Under the pieces are notes generated by a model that was not told the origin of the DNA, ran no database searches, and was given only the letters and a program-made list of their open reading frames with translations. From G965267335 sp965267335 (GTDB taxonomy: Bacteria; Bacteroidota; Bacteroidia; Cytophagales; JAAEPT01), in contig OZ253953.1 in assembly GCA_965267335.1 (NCBI GenBank), forward strand, positions 3,782,001-3,846,000: a stretch of 64,000 nt of DNA. Reading direction: 5' to 3'. Both the position numbers and the translations under genes were made by a program. Shown piece after piece: positions 56,438 through 64,000 of this stretch (its first letter is position 1; each line of letters begins with the position of its first letter).

Positions 56438-58561
56438 TTATGCAGTCTCTTTAGTTCTCTCTACCTGAGCTGTTCTTGCTTCTTTTACAGCAACAAGAAA
56501 TGCCTGCGCCTCATTGAAGAATTGCTCTGCAAATTCTGGCGAAGGTTCAACTTTGTTCAACTTGGTCGCGTGATCTTCAAAAGAATCAATTCCCAAGTCA
56601 ATCAAACCTTCTTTGATAAACTTCTCATCAAAGTCTCTGATAATACCAATCTGCGTGTTGCACTGCACACCTTCACCTATCAATAAGGCTTTCGCACCAA
56701 CTACAAACGTATTGTAGCTATGGTAAATAGAATCTTGCCACGAACCTCTTTCTTGTGCCTTCACTGCCCAGGCAAATTTCTCTTCGGCTTCCATAATCAA
56801 TGTACCAACAAGATCAAGAATAACACCAGCACACTCACCTACACCAACTGCTTTTACATACTTCTCATCTGATCCCCAGTCAACAAAGAAATCATCCGGC
56901 ACATCTTCAACTACTGTAAACGGCTTCAGCAGCTGGAAGAAATACATTTTATCAGCTTCAACCTGTCTTCTATAATAGTTATTGAAGTATTCACCTTCGT
57001 TGCTATTGGCATCATAATCTTCCAATAAGGCTCTGAACGCATCAGGAATTCTTTTTGAAGGTACCTTTACGACCTTGTCTGCGATCGTTGGAACACCTTC
57101 CTTATCAAATCCACCACCAAGTAGAATCTGCATAGCAGGCATCACCATTGGTCCCTTTTTGATAGACATTCCTTGAAAACCAATATTAGCAATGTTGTGC
57201 TGCCCGCAAGCATTCATACAACCACTGATCTTAATTTTGATGTCATTGTTAAAGATCAAGTCCTGATACTCAGCCTGCATCACTCTCTCTAATTCTCTAG
57301 CAATACCGGTACTACTTGCTATACCCAGGTTACAGGTATCGGTACCCGGACAAGCAATGATGTCTGCAGTACTATCAAAACCAGGCTCTACAAGGTCAAG
57401 ATCATACAGTCTGTTAAAGAATGGTACCAGAGCCGCTTCTGGAGTATATCGTAGTACAAATCCCTGATTTACGGTCACTCTGATATCATCTGATGCATAG
57501 CCTTCACTAACCACGTCAGCGAATCGTCTGGCGGTTTCATTGAAAATGTTACCCAGCAATAATTTCACACTCACTGAATAATATCCTTTTTGCTTTTGTT
57601 CGAATACATTAGCTCTTCTCCACTTTTCAAACAATTCAGCATCTTTTGGCTCCTCTTGAGGAAAATCATTTCTTTCCGGAATACTGACTGTTTCTGAGAT
57701 TGACTCATCTACTTCATAAACCTTATTGATTACCGCAGTTTTTTCTTCTTCGACTAATCTCATAAACTCTTCGAAGCCAAGTTTCTTCATGAGGAACTTC
57801 ATTCGGGCCTTTCCACGTGAGGAACGTTCACCGTATCGATCAAACACCCTTATTACTGCTTCAGAGAATGGAATCATCTGATTCGCTGGTAAAAACTCAT
57901 AGGCCGTCTGAGCCAAAAACGGCTGTGCACCTAGTCCACCAGCAACTAATACTTTAAAGCCCTTTTCACCATTCTGTATTCTTGGAATAAACCCAAGGTC
58001 GTGCATAAACCCAAATCCATTGTCAGACTCATTGGAAGAGAAAGCAACCTTGAACTTTCTTCCCATCTCCTGGCAAATAGGATTCCTTAGAAAATACTTA
58101 AAGAAGGTATGCGCATATGGAGTTACGTCAAATGCTTCTTCAGGATCAATACCTGCTATTGGAGCGGCCGTTACATTTCTTACTGTATTACCACAGGCTT
58201 CTTTAAGAGTAACCCCTTTCTCTTCAAGTTCTGCCCATACTTTCGGTGAGTCAGCAAGCTTAACGTAGTGAATCTGGATGTCCTGACGGGTAGTCGCATG
58301 CATCTTTTCCGTGGCATACTTATCCGCAACATCGGCAATTCTTTTGAGTTGTTCAGGCGTCACTCTACCATAAGGTAGTTTTATACGAATCATCTGTACT
58401 CCTTCTTGCCGTTGTCCGTACACACCTCTGGCCAGACGAAAAGCCCTAAACTTTTCTTCATCCACACCACCTTTGGCGAATTCCTGAATTTTACCATCGA
58501 GCTCCTGAATATCTTCTTTTGCTCGTTCGTCTTTTACTTTTGAGAGATCAATTTGGCTCAT
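56438..58561 (-). CDS. Siroheme [4Fe-4S] sulfite/nitrite reductase with C-terminal HEPN-like extension
   Basis: The protein has 707 residues. Residues 1-540 hold the duplicated ferredoxin-like/siroheme-binding core. Cluster ligands are Cys404, Cys410, Cys448 and Cys452 (ACPGTDTCNLG and SGCMNACGQHN), the canonical CX5C...CX3C layout. The last ~165 residues are a helical extension (AVGVGECAGVILDLVGTLIM, YHSYNTFVVGAKALLIGEG) that I read as HEPN-like. The enzyme performs the six-electron reduction of sulfite to sulfide (or nitrite to ammonia), with ferredoxin as likely donor. Sulfite is favoured by the neighbouring MetZ and OsmC genes. SUMT follows without a gap. Confidence 0.92.
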   Translation of the reverse strand: MSQIDLSKVKDERAKEDIQELDGKIQEFAKGGVDEEKFRAFRLARGVYGQRQEGVQMIRIKLPYGRVTPEQLKRIADVADKYATEKMHATTRQDIQIHYVKLADSPKVWAELEEKGVTLKEACGNTVRNVTAAPIAGIDPEEAFDVTPYAHTFFKYFLRNPICQEMGRKFKVAFSSNESDNGFGFMHDLGFIPRIQNGEKGFKVLVAGGLGAQPFLAQTAYEFLPANQMIPFSEAVIRVFDRYGERSSRGKARMKFLMKKLGFEEFMRLVEEEKTAVINKVYEVDESISETVSIPERNDFPQEEPKDAELFEKWRRANVFEQKQKGYYSVSVKLLLGNIFNETARRFADVVSEGYASDDIRVTVNQGFVLRYTPEAALVPFFNRLYDLDLVEPGFDSTADIIACPGTDTCNLGIASSTGIARELERVMQAEYQDLIFNNDIKIKISGCMNACGQHNIANIGFQGMSIKKGPMVMPAMQILLGGGFDKEGVPTIADKVVKVPSKRIPDAFRALLEDYDANSNEGEYFNNYYRRQVEADKMYFFQLLKPFTVVEDVPDDFFVDWGSDEKYVKAVGVGECAGVILDLVGTLIMEAEEKFAWAVKAQERGSWQDSIYHSYNTFVVGAKALLIGEGVQCNTQIGIIRDFDEKFIKEGLIDLGIDSFEDHATKLNKVEPSPEFAEQFFNEAQAFLVAVKEARTAQVERTKETA

Positions 58562-58597
58562 GATCCTGGGGTTTTATTTAAAAATGCTTTGTCTACT

Positions 58598-58641
58598 AAC
58601 GATAAGTGAACTAAAATCGTTCAAATCAAGTTGCAAATATA
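58598..58641 (-). promoter_or_regulatory. Candidate promoter and leader dyad of the sulfite reductase operon
   Basis: TATATTTG on the minus strand (58641-58634) fits the TAnnTTTG -7 consensus about 75 bases before the ATG. No clear TTG -33 is seen. In the expected leader, AACGAT and ATCGTT (58598-58621) form a 6-bp dyad around 12 bases, a possible operator or hairpin. Confidence 0.4.
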
Positions 58642-58803
58642 CCCAAAAAATTCTGCGAAAGTCGGTTTTGTAAAAATAATATTTTGGCAATAAGTAGGTT
58701 TTTGAGGTTCTTACAGAATAATATTTTGTCAAACACCAAAATCACATACAATTCCACTTGCATGCTAGGACATAAAAAGAAATAATAACTAAATTCGCCC
58801 TCT

Positions 58804-59220
58804 ATGAAAGTTGAATTAACAAGAGTAAATCCGTTTGTTCATTTAGAAGCTGTAAATGAAGACGGGATCGTAGTAGACATAGACGGATCACCGAACATTG
58901 GTGGTCAGAACTTAGGCGTACGCCCAATGCAACTATTGCTCATGGGGCTTGGCGGCTGTAGCAGTATGGATGTACTGACCATATTAAGAAAACAAAAAAT
59001 TACGGTAGATGACTACAAAGTGAATATTACAGCAGAGAGAGACACTGACAATGTTCCAGCTCTGTTCACTGATATACACGTTGAGTTTATTTTACATGGT
59101 GACATTGATCCGGATAAAGCCGAGAGGGCGGTGAGCCTGTCTATGGAAAAATATTGTTCAGTAACAAAGATTCTTGAAAAGACTGCCAATATTACACACA
59201 GTGTAGTGATCAACCCATAA
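58804..59220 (+). CDS. OsmC/Ohr-family protein
   Basis: The protein has 138 residues, full length for the family. The two conserved redox cysteines are present: in LGGCSSMDVL (near residue 58) and EKYCSVTKIL (near residue 120). Members are thiol peroxidases or stress-induced proteins; substrates range from organic hydroperoxides to persulfides. It is divergent from the sulfite reductase gene and 13 bases before metZ. That context favours a sulfur-linked role such as persulfide handling, but this is inference. Confidence 0.9.
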   Translation: MKVELTRVNPFVHLEAVNEDGIVVDIDGSPNIGGQNLGVRPMQLLLMGLGGCSSMDVLTILRKQKITVDDYKVNITAERDTDNVPALFTDIHVEFILHGDIDPDKAERAVSLSMEKYCSVTKILEKTANITHSVVINP

Positions 59221-59233
59221 GAAAGGAGGACTC

Positions 59234-60412
59234 ATGAAAGACTCTAAAAACTTTGAAACAAAGGCAATAAGAACTCAAATGGAGCGCACTCAATACAAAG
59301 AGCATTCCACTCCTTTGTTTATGACCTCAAGTTATATGTTTGACAGTGCTGAGCACGCCCGAGCATTATTTGAGGAAGAAGTTGAGGGCAACATTTACAG
59401 TCGATATTCCAACCCAAACACTTCTGAGTTCATCGAAAAGATGTGTTTGCTGGAAGGAACAGAGGACGGATTTGCAACCTCTACCGGTATGGCTGCTGTA
59501 TTCACCAGCATGGCTGCACTGCTCGAGGCGGGAGACCATGTTATTGTCTGTAAATCAGTATTCGGGTCCACCATTCAGATCACCAACAATATCCTGGGAA
59601 AATGGGGCATTGAATCAGATTTGGTTGACATTCGCAAACCCGAAGAGTGGGAGTCAAAATTCAAGTCAAACACTAAAATGTTGGTTCTGGAAACCCCTTC
59701 TAATCCGGCATTAGACCTGGTTGATCTTGAGTGGGCAGGTAAATTATGTAAGAGCAAAGGTGTTCTTTTTAATGTAGACAATTGTTTTGCAACCCCATAC
59801 TTACAACAACCCGCCAAATATGGCGCAGACCTGATTACTCATTCAGCTACAAAGTTTATTGACGGGCAAGGTCGATCAATGGGAGGTATAGTACTGGGAA
59901 GCAAAGAACTCATACAAGAAGTAAGGTATTTCTGCAGGCATACGGGACCAGCGATGTCACCTTATAACGCCTGGACCCTTTCCAAAAGTTTGGAAACTTT
60001 ACATATACGTATGGATCGTCATTGTGAAAACGCATTAAAATTAGCTCAATACCTGGAAACACACCCTGAAGTCGAAAAGGTGTTATACCCAGGTCTGCCA
60101 AGTCACCCTCAGCATGAATTGGCAAAAAAACAAATGAAAGCAGGAGGTGGAATTGTATCCTTTGAAGTAAAGGGAGGTCTTGAACAAGGGGCCAAGTTCC
60201 TGAATTCAAACCAGCATCTATCTCACGGTGTAAACCTTGGAGATACAAGGACCATAATTACTCACCCGTCTTCTACGACTCATTCCAAAATGACAGAAGA
60301 AGATCGGTTGGAAGTGGGCATCACTCCGGGATTGATCAGAGTGGCGGTAGGTCTCGAACATATAGATGATATCATTGCGGAAATTGAAATGAGCCTCAAA
60401 GCCTCAAAATGA
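59234..60412 (+). CDS. metZ: O-succinylhomoserine sulfhydrylase (Cys/Met metabolism PLP enzyme)
   Basis: The protein has 392 residues, normal for the family. Lys207 in HSATKFIDGQG is the PLP Schiff-base lysine; YSRYSNPNTSEFIEKM and the late LGDTRTIITHPSSTTH segment are family marks. It joins sulfide to activated homoserine to give homocysteine. The sulfide would come from the divergent sulfite reductase. Cystathionine gamma-synthase cannot be excluded from sequence alone. An unusually strong Shine-Dalgarno sequence (AAAGGAGG) precedes the ATG, rare in this phylum. Its stop overlaps the next start (ATGA). Confidence 0.9.
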   Translation: MKDSKNFETKAIRTQMERTQYKEHSTPLFMTSSYMFDSAEHARALFEEEVEGNIYSRYSNPNTSEFIEKMCLLEGTEDGFATSTGMAAVFTSMAALLEAGDHVIVCKSVFGSTIQITNNILGKWGIESDLVDIRKPEEWESKFKSNTKMLVLETPSNPALDLVDLEWAGKLCKSKGVLFNVDNCFATPYLQQPAKYGADLITHSATKFIDGQGRSMGGIVLGSKELIQEVRYFCRHTGPAMSPYNAWTLSKSLETLHIRMDRHCENALKLAQYLETHPEVEKVLYPGLPSHPQHELAKKQMKAGGGIVSFEVKGGLEQGAKFLNSNQHLSHGVNLGDTRTIITHPSSTTHSKMTEEDRLEVGITPGLIRVAVGLEHIDDIIAEIEMSLKASK

Positions 60413-60813
60413 ACGAACACTTTATGATAGGGTCGGTGGTACTCTTGGCATGCCTTGTACTTGCCAGAATACTATCACACCTCGGTCTGCAAAAACTTGA
60501 TGGAGAGAAAAAGGCAGAGTTGGTCGATCTTTTTTCTAAACAAGGAGTAATAACTTTAGTCTTGGCGGTGTTAATCATTATCATATTTCTTGTGGTAACA
60601 CACTACAGGCTAGTAGAAACAAAGGGAGCCAGCTATATTTATTTTGGCATCATCTTTCTCATGATGCTTGTGTCAGGTTACGTGTCATTTAAGAAACTCA
60701 GCAGACACAAATTTCCAGCCAACTACATTAGAATTACTCTTCTAAGCTCATTTATTCGTATTGTGGGTTTGTTGGCATTTCTATATCTGTTCCTTCTTTC
60801 AACCCGGTTTTAA
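60409..60813 (+). CDS. Hypothetical four-TM membrane protein
   Basis: The protein has 134 residues with four hydrophobic segments: MIGSVVLLACLVLARILS, VITLVLAVLIIIIFLVV, YIYFGIIFLMMLVSGYV and FIRIVGLLAFLYLFLL. I do not recognise the family. The 4-base overlap with metZ places it in the OsmC-metZ operon; a transport or envelope role for sulfur compounds is possible but not shown. Confidence 0.8.
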   Translation: MNEHFMIGSVVLLACLVLARILSHLGLQKLDGEKKAELVDLFSKQGVITLVLAVLIIIIFLVVTHYRLVETKGASYIYFGIIFLMMLVSGYVSFKKLSRHKFPANYIRITLLSSFIRIVGLLAFLYLFLLSTRF

Positions 60814-61013
60814 AAAAGGTATCACATCCCAGCACTCAACAAACCTTCTTATTGGATTAAAATAGTAGCTACAGGCCACACAGCACATTCCTACTAATAC
60901 ATTATTTAACAGAGTCTTAGATCAAAAACAAACTTCATCAGAGTCTTAGGTTTTCTTTGTTCGTTTGAGATTAAATATTTCTATATTAGCAGTAGACTGA
61001 CAAAAGGAAGGAC

Positions 61014-62204
61014 ATGGCTAATTCACTCCAGGAAGAAGTGGACATTCTTCGCAAACAGCTGGCTATAGCTGAAGAACGTCTACATGACAAAGAAAAAATA
61101 TTTAATAATATCCTAGAAAGCTCAATGGCTGGATATTGGGATTGGTATATTCAGGATGACTATGAATACATGAGTCCTACCTTCAAGGCAATGTTTGGTT
61201 ACACAGACGAAGAGGTGCCCAACAATCCATCCTGGTGGCAGGAGCACATCCACCCTGATGACTTACCAGGCGTATTTGAGATTTACAACAAGCACATAGA
61301 GAGTAAAGGTGAATTTCCATATGAGAATGAAGTAAGGTACTACCATAAGGATGGATCAATTGTTTGGGTATATTGCAATGGTCGGGTAATCGAATGGGAC
61401 AACAATGGCGAACCTGTAAGAATGGTTGGTTCTCATGTCAATATCACTAAACTAAAGGACACACAGGAAGAACTCGAGGACCAAACTTTGGAACTACACA
61501 GAAAAAATCACGAGCTCCAACAATTTGCTTATATCACCTCACATGACCTACAGGAGCCACTTCGAACAATCAATAATTTTTCGACTTTAATAAAAACAAA
61601 ATTTGGGCACTTGCTGGAAGAAGACCCCAAGGCGATTCAGTTCTTTGGGTATATCTCGGATGCGTCCACCAGAATGAGTGAGTACATAAAGGGGCTTCTC
61701 GATTACTCCAGACTAGGGGAAGATATTACCTATGAATTATTAGACCTCAACCAAATTGTAAGCGAAGTTGAAACTGATTTACAAGGTAGTATAAAAGAAT
61801 CCGGAGCTAAACTCGTCATTGGCGAATTACCTGAAGTGTGGGGTTCCACTTTTAACATCAGGTTACTTTTTCAAAACCTATTAAGCAATGCTATTAAGTT
61901 CAGGCATTCCGATAAAAATCCTCTGGTTAATATCAGTTGCACAGAAGAAAATAAAGACTACTGGAAGATCGAAGTAAAGGATAATGGGATTGGAATTTCA
62001 GAAAAAAATCTTGAAAGAATCTTTATGATATTCAGGAGGCTCCATTCAAAAAAGGATTACGAGGGCACCGGAATTGGTTTGGCCCATTGCCAAAAAATCG
62101 TTGAGCTACATGGAGGAAAAATATGGGTAGAATCTGTGGAAAATGAAGGCTCTTCTTTTTATTTTACACTCCCAAAGCGGAGAGGTAATGAAGAGAAAGC
62201 TTAA
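61014..62204 (+). CDS. PAS-domain sensor histidine kinase, soluble
   Basis: The protein has 396 residues with no membrane segment. An N-terminal coiled coil (1-28) leads into a PAS/PAC sensor (about 30-150; YWDWYIQDDYEYMSPTFKAM, SIVWVYCNGRVIEWD). A second coiled linker follows. The dimerisation helix carries His177 (ITSHDLQEPLR) and the ATPase has N, G1 and G2 boxes (NLLSNAIKF, VKDNGIGI, GTGIGLAHCQKI). The HDLQEPL form is typical of phytochrome-like and lone-receiver partners. A good Shine-Dalgarno (AAAAGGAAGG) precedes it. The response regulator gene overlaps its end by 17 bases. Confidence 0.93.
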   Translation: MANSLQEEVDILRKQLAIAEERLHDKEKIFNNILESSMAGYWDWYIQDDYEYMSPTFKAMFGYTDEEVPNNPSWWQEHIHPDDLPGVFEIYNKHIESKGEFPYENEVRYYHKDGSIVWVYCNGRVIEWDNNGEPVRMVGSHVNITKLKDTQEELEDQTLELHRKNHELQQFAYITSHDLQEPLRTINNFSTLIKTKFGHLLEEDPKAIQFFGYISDASTRMSEYIKGLLDYSRLGEDITYELLDLNQIVSEVETDLQGSIKESGAKLVIGELPEVWGSTFNIRLLFQNLLSNAIKFRHSDKNPLVNISCTEENKDYWKIEVKDNGIGISEKNLERIFMIFRRLHSKKDYEGTGIGLAHCQKIVELHGGKIWVESVENEGSSFYFTLPKRRGNEEKA

Positions 62205-62604
62205 TTGCATTTTACTTATAGACGATGATGAACCCACCAATGTTTTTCATCAAATGGTTATTGAAGAAGCGGGGTGTGCAGAAACGGTAGTGTCAGTTGA
62301 AAGTGGCCCGGAAGCACTGAATTACCTGGAATCAAAAGTAGATGGCGAACACCCGCAACCGGCTCTTATTTTTTTGGATATCAATATGCCCGACATGAAT
62401 GGTTGGGAGTTCTTGGAAGAGTACAATAAGCTTGAAAGCAAGATGAAGGGTGATATTGTATTTATCATGCTCACAACTTCTCTAAACCCTAAGGACAAGG
62501 AAACAGCGGAATCAATCCCTACAATTAACGGCTTTAGCAATAAACCACTCACCGTTGAATCTTTAACAGAAATGGTGAAAGAGCATTTTCCTGATCATTT
62601 TTAG
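62188..62604 (+). CDS. Single-domain response regulator (Rcp1-like)
   Basis: The ATG at 62188 is preceded by AGAGG and gives the normal receiver start (KRKLNCILLIDDDEP); a longer frame from 62143 has no receiver-like N-terminus. The 138-residue protein has the acidic pair Asp12-Asp13, phosphoacceptor Asp64 (FLDINMPDMNGW), Thr at LTTSLNP and Lys in NGFSNKPL. There is no output domain, so signalling would be by protein contact. It is encoded with and overlaps its kinase. Confidence 0.92.
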   Translation: MKRKLNCILLIDDDEPTNVFHQMVIEEAGCAETVVSVESGPEALNYLESKVDGEHPQPALIFLDINMPDMNGWEFLEEYNKLESKMKGDIVFIMLTTSLNPKDKETAESIPTINGFSNKPLTVESLTEMVKEHFPDHF

Positions 62605-62728
62605 CTGGCCTTTAATCCGATTATAGGTCCATAAAGTCTACCTTTAGAATCTATGGGCTTAGTCAATTCGAAACGTATCATATAAATCAAGCGTATAAGT
62701 AGTTTTAACCAACGATTAACCCAAGTTC

Positions 62729-63601
62729 ATGAAACTACTAATATCAACTTTATTCTTTCTCAATATTCTATCAACCCAGGCACAAACCCCGTTTAACTTC
62801 ACCGCTGCCTACGAAACATTGGAAATAACAGATCTCAAAACCAGGTATAATGATGGGATCTCAGTTACGAAAAAGTTACCTGACAACAAGAAGTTTATTC
62901 TTATCGAGGGAAGTATTGCAGAAGGAACAGATTTGGAAATCGATGCCGATAATATTTTCCTTATGGCCGGTGAAAAGAAAATTTTTCCCTCAGGTGAAAA
63001 AGATCGTACAGGCCAGGTGGAACTAAAAAAGACTTATGATTTAAGAACCAAGTGGAGCAAGACATTTGGTTATGTTTTTATAGTAGATAAGTCTATGAGC
63101 AAGGGCATTTTAAATCTAGGTGACCACAAAGTAGAAGTAAGTAACATCAGAAAGGAATGGCCAAAAGCCCACGAACCTCGTTCTATAAGTGTATCTAAAA
63201 CTGAGCTTATAGATGCCTATGTAGCAAAAGACAATATTAAAGATAATGACGGCAATAAACAGGAAGTAGAATTTACCTACAAACCCGTATCCGGAAAATT
63301 TCTTGTGTTAACTATCCAGGTTATGAGTCCTGTATCACCCGATGGAAAAAAAGAGAGAGGAAAGAATTATACGTTTCATCCGAGTCAGTTTGTAATAGCA
63401 TTCCCTTCCCGGGCACAAGCAGAATGTGCCGCATTCCTTAGAGATGGATACGAAAATGAATTTTCTGAAAGTATGAATAATGGTGTGCTCTATGATGACC
63501 CGGACAAAGAAACGATAAGATTAGTTTTTCCCGTAGGGAACGAAAAGGGTGAATACACACTCTATCATAACGGCAAACAATACGCTCAATTCAATTTGTA
63601 G
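62729..63601 (+). CDS. Exported protein of unknown function
   Basis: The protein has 290 residues with a signal peptide (KLLISTLFFLNILSTQA) and no further membrane segment. The body is Lys/Asp/Glu-rich and beta-like. I do not recognise a family. A 9-bp hairpin follows the stop. Its neighbours (kinase/receiver pair upstream, a T9SS cargo convergent downstream) do not point to a role. Confidence 0.75.
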   Translation: MKLLISTLFFLNILSTQAQTPFNFTAAYETLEITDLKTRYNDGISVTKKLPDNKKFILIEGSIAEGTDLEIDADNIFLMAGEKKIFPSGEKDRTGQVELKKTYDLRTKWSKTFGYVFIVDKSMSKGILNLGDHKVEVSNIRKEWPKAHEPRSISVSKTELIDAYVAKDNIKDNDGNKQEVEFTYKPVSGKFLVLTIQVMSPVSPDGKKERGKNYTFHPSQFVIAFPSRAQAECAAFLRDGYENEFSESMNNGVLYDDPDKETIRLVFPVGNEKGEYTLYHNGKQYAQFNL

Positions 63602-63627
63602 AATTACTTTGGGCCATAAACCAAGAA

Positions 63628-63651
63628 TCCCCGGAACATATATTCCGGGGA
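63628..63651. terminator. 9-bp hairpin between convergent genes
   Basis: TCCCCGGAA at 63628-63636 pairs perfectly with TTCCGGGGA at 63643-63651 around a 6-base loop. It lies 27 bases after the exported-protein stop and 28 bases beyond the 3' end of the minus-strand cargo gene, so it can serve both. Confidence 0.65.
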
Positions 63652-63678
63652 CCTTACCAAGATAAACAAAGTGACAAC

Positions 63679-64000
63679 TCACTCCTTTACAATCTCAACT
63701 ACTTGATTTTCAATATTCAATAAATAGATTCCAGATGGCAGGCTCTCAACATTAATCTGCTTGCCAGTTCCAGAGTCAAGTACACTACCTAGGGAGTTGT
63801 ATAGAACCCATTCTTTCCCCGAACTCTCATATTCAATGTTTAATACATCGGATACAGGCATTGGGTAAGTAATTACTTCAAACAATTGCTCTTGATCAAG
63901 AGAAGAAACCACACCACAATCTGCACCCGAAAATGTCCACCCGGAATTGTTTCCATTGTTCACAGAACCAGTACCTGCTGTTGCTGTTGCACCTGTAACA
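63679..64000 (-). CDS. C-terminal part of a T9SS type-A cargo, 5' end beyond the right edge
   Basis: The frame is open to the right edge; a GTG at 63963 is only an internal codon, since sense codons (an Ala/Thr/Gly-rich run) continue upstream. The ~107 visible residues include a sorting domain: VITYPMPVSDVLNIEY, then WVLYNSLGSVLDSG, ESLPSGIYLLNI and a final VEIVKE. This is the type-A layout. Nothing can be said of the catalytic or binding part. Confidence 0.8.
   Translation of the reverse strand, partial: VTGATATAGTGSVNNGNNSGWTFSGADCGVVSSLDQEQLFEVITYPMPVSDVLNIEYESSGKEWVLYNSLGSVLDSGTGKQINVESLPSGIYLLNIENQVVEIVKE

Noticed and set aside
58562..58803. Searched for a SAM or cobalamin riboswitch before the sulfite reductase, OsmC and metZ genes
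   Set aside because: No conserved riboswitch core was recognised; only a -7 box and a 6-bp dyad are visible.
63679..63963. A stand-alone 94-codon gene at the right edge
   Set aside because: The putative start is a GTG inside a longer open frame that continues to the edge; the part seen is only a sorting domain, so it is the end of a larger gene.

Overview
The window is AT-rich bacterial DNA from a Bacteroidota member, most likely a gliding, Cytophagales-like marine or soil bacterium. The placement rests on: secreted proteins ending in type IX secretion system (T9SS) sorting domains of both type A and type B; several PorP/SprF-family outer-membrane proteins; TPR-PD40-OmpA proteins of the PorE kind; a DUF5723 protein; and promoter boxes of the TAnnTTTG type. 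No rRNA, tRNA, CRISPR array or intact transposase was seen.

Layout. (1) 1-8600 (-) is the 5' part of a giant adhesin-like gene that runs off the left edge: 2,866 codons without a stop and 28 complete tandem repeats of about 88 residues. A TPR/PD40 gene lies just upstream of it and a divergent PorP/SprF gene follows. (2) 11.8-29.9 kb (-) is one long co-directional cluster: a dockerin-like surface protein, a small type-A T9SS protein, a 4,733-residue multidomain giant (beta-helix, two NHL propellers, many Ig/PKD-like units, type-B sorting domain), and a PorP/SprF partner 6 bases after it. (3) 30.2-33.0 kb (-) encodes a TPR-PD40-OmpA-LysM3 protein, divergent from (4) 33.1-39.8 kb (+), which holds a D-2-hydroxyacid dehydrogenase, a TraB/GumN protein, two exported proteins and a secreted purple-acid-phosphatase-like enzyme. 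(5) 39.8-42.4 kb (-) encodes an MscS channel, a rhodanese and a Met8-like siroheme enzyme. (6) 42.6-47.7 kb (+) is a lipoprotein / DUF5723 barrel / PD40-OmpA operon. (7) 47.7-52.0 kb is the most unusual locus: a PorP/SprF protein and a type-B T9SS cargo, divergent from an ECF sigma factor and a single-pass anti-sigma-like protein whose periplasmic part has two SprB-like repeats and ends in a T9SS type-B-like sorting domain. (8) 52.2-54.5 kb (-) is an ArsR / SRPBCC / SRPBCC / Crp operon plus a DUF2834 gene with a Crp/Fnr-type palindrome. (9) 54.5-55.1 kb is gene-poor and carries a 40-bp REP-like direct repeat. (10) 55.1-60.8 kb handles sulfur: SUMT and a siroheme sulfite reductase with a C-terminal extension, divergent from OsmC, MetZ and a membrane protein. 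(11) 61.0-62.6 kb is a PAS histidine kinase with a lone response regulator. (12) An exported protein and the 3' end of another T9SS cargo gene reach the right edge.

How they work together. Two themes dominate. The first is surface display through T9SS: cargo genes are paired with PorP/SprF partners three times. The second is sulfite-to-homocysteine assimilation: siroheme synthesis, sulfite reduction, and sulfide capture by MetZ. The best candidate for an undescribed system is the sigma/anti-sigma/PorP/cargo locus at 47.7-52.3 kb. A two-part motif with fixed spacing occurs both before the sigma gene and after the anti-sigma gene, which suggests autoregulation and a possible small RNA.
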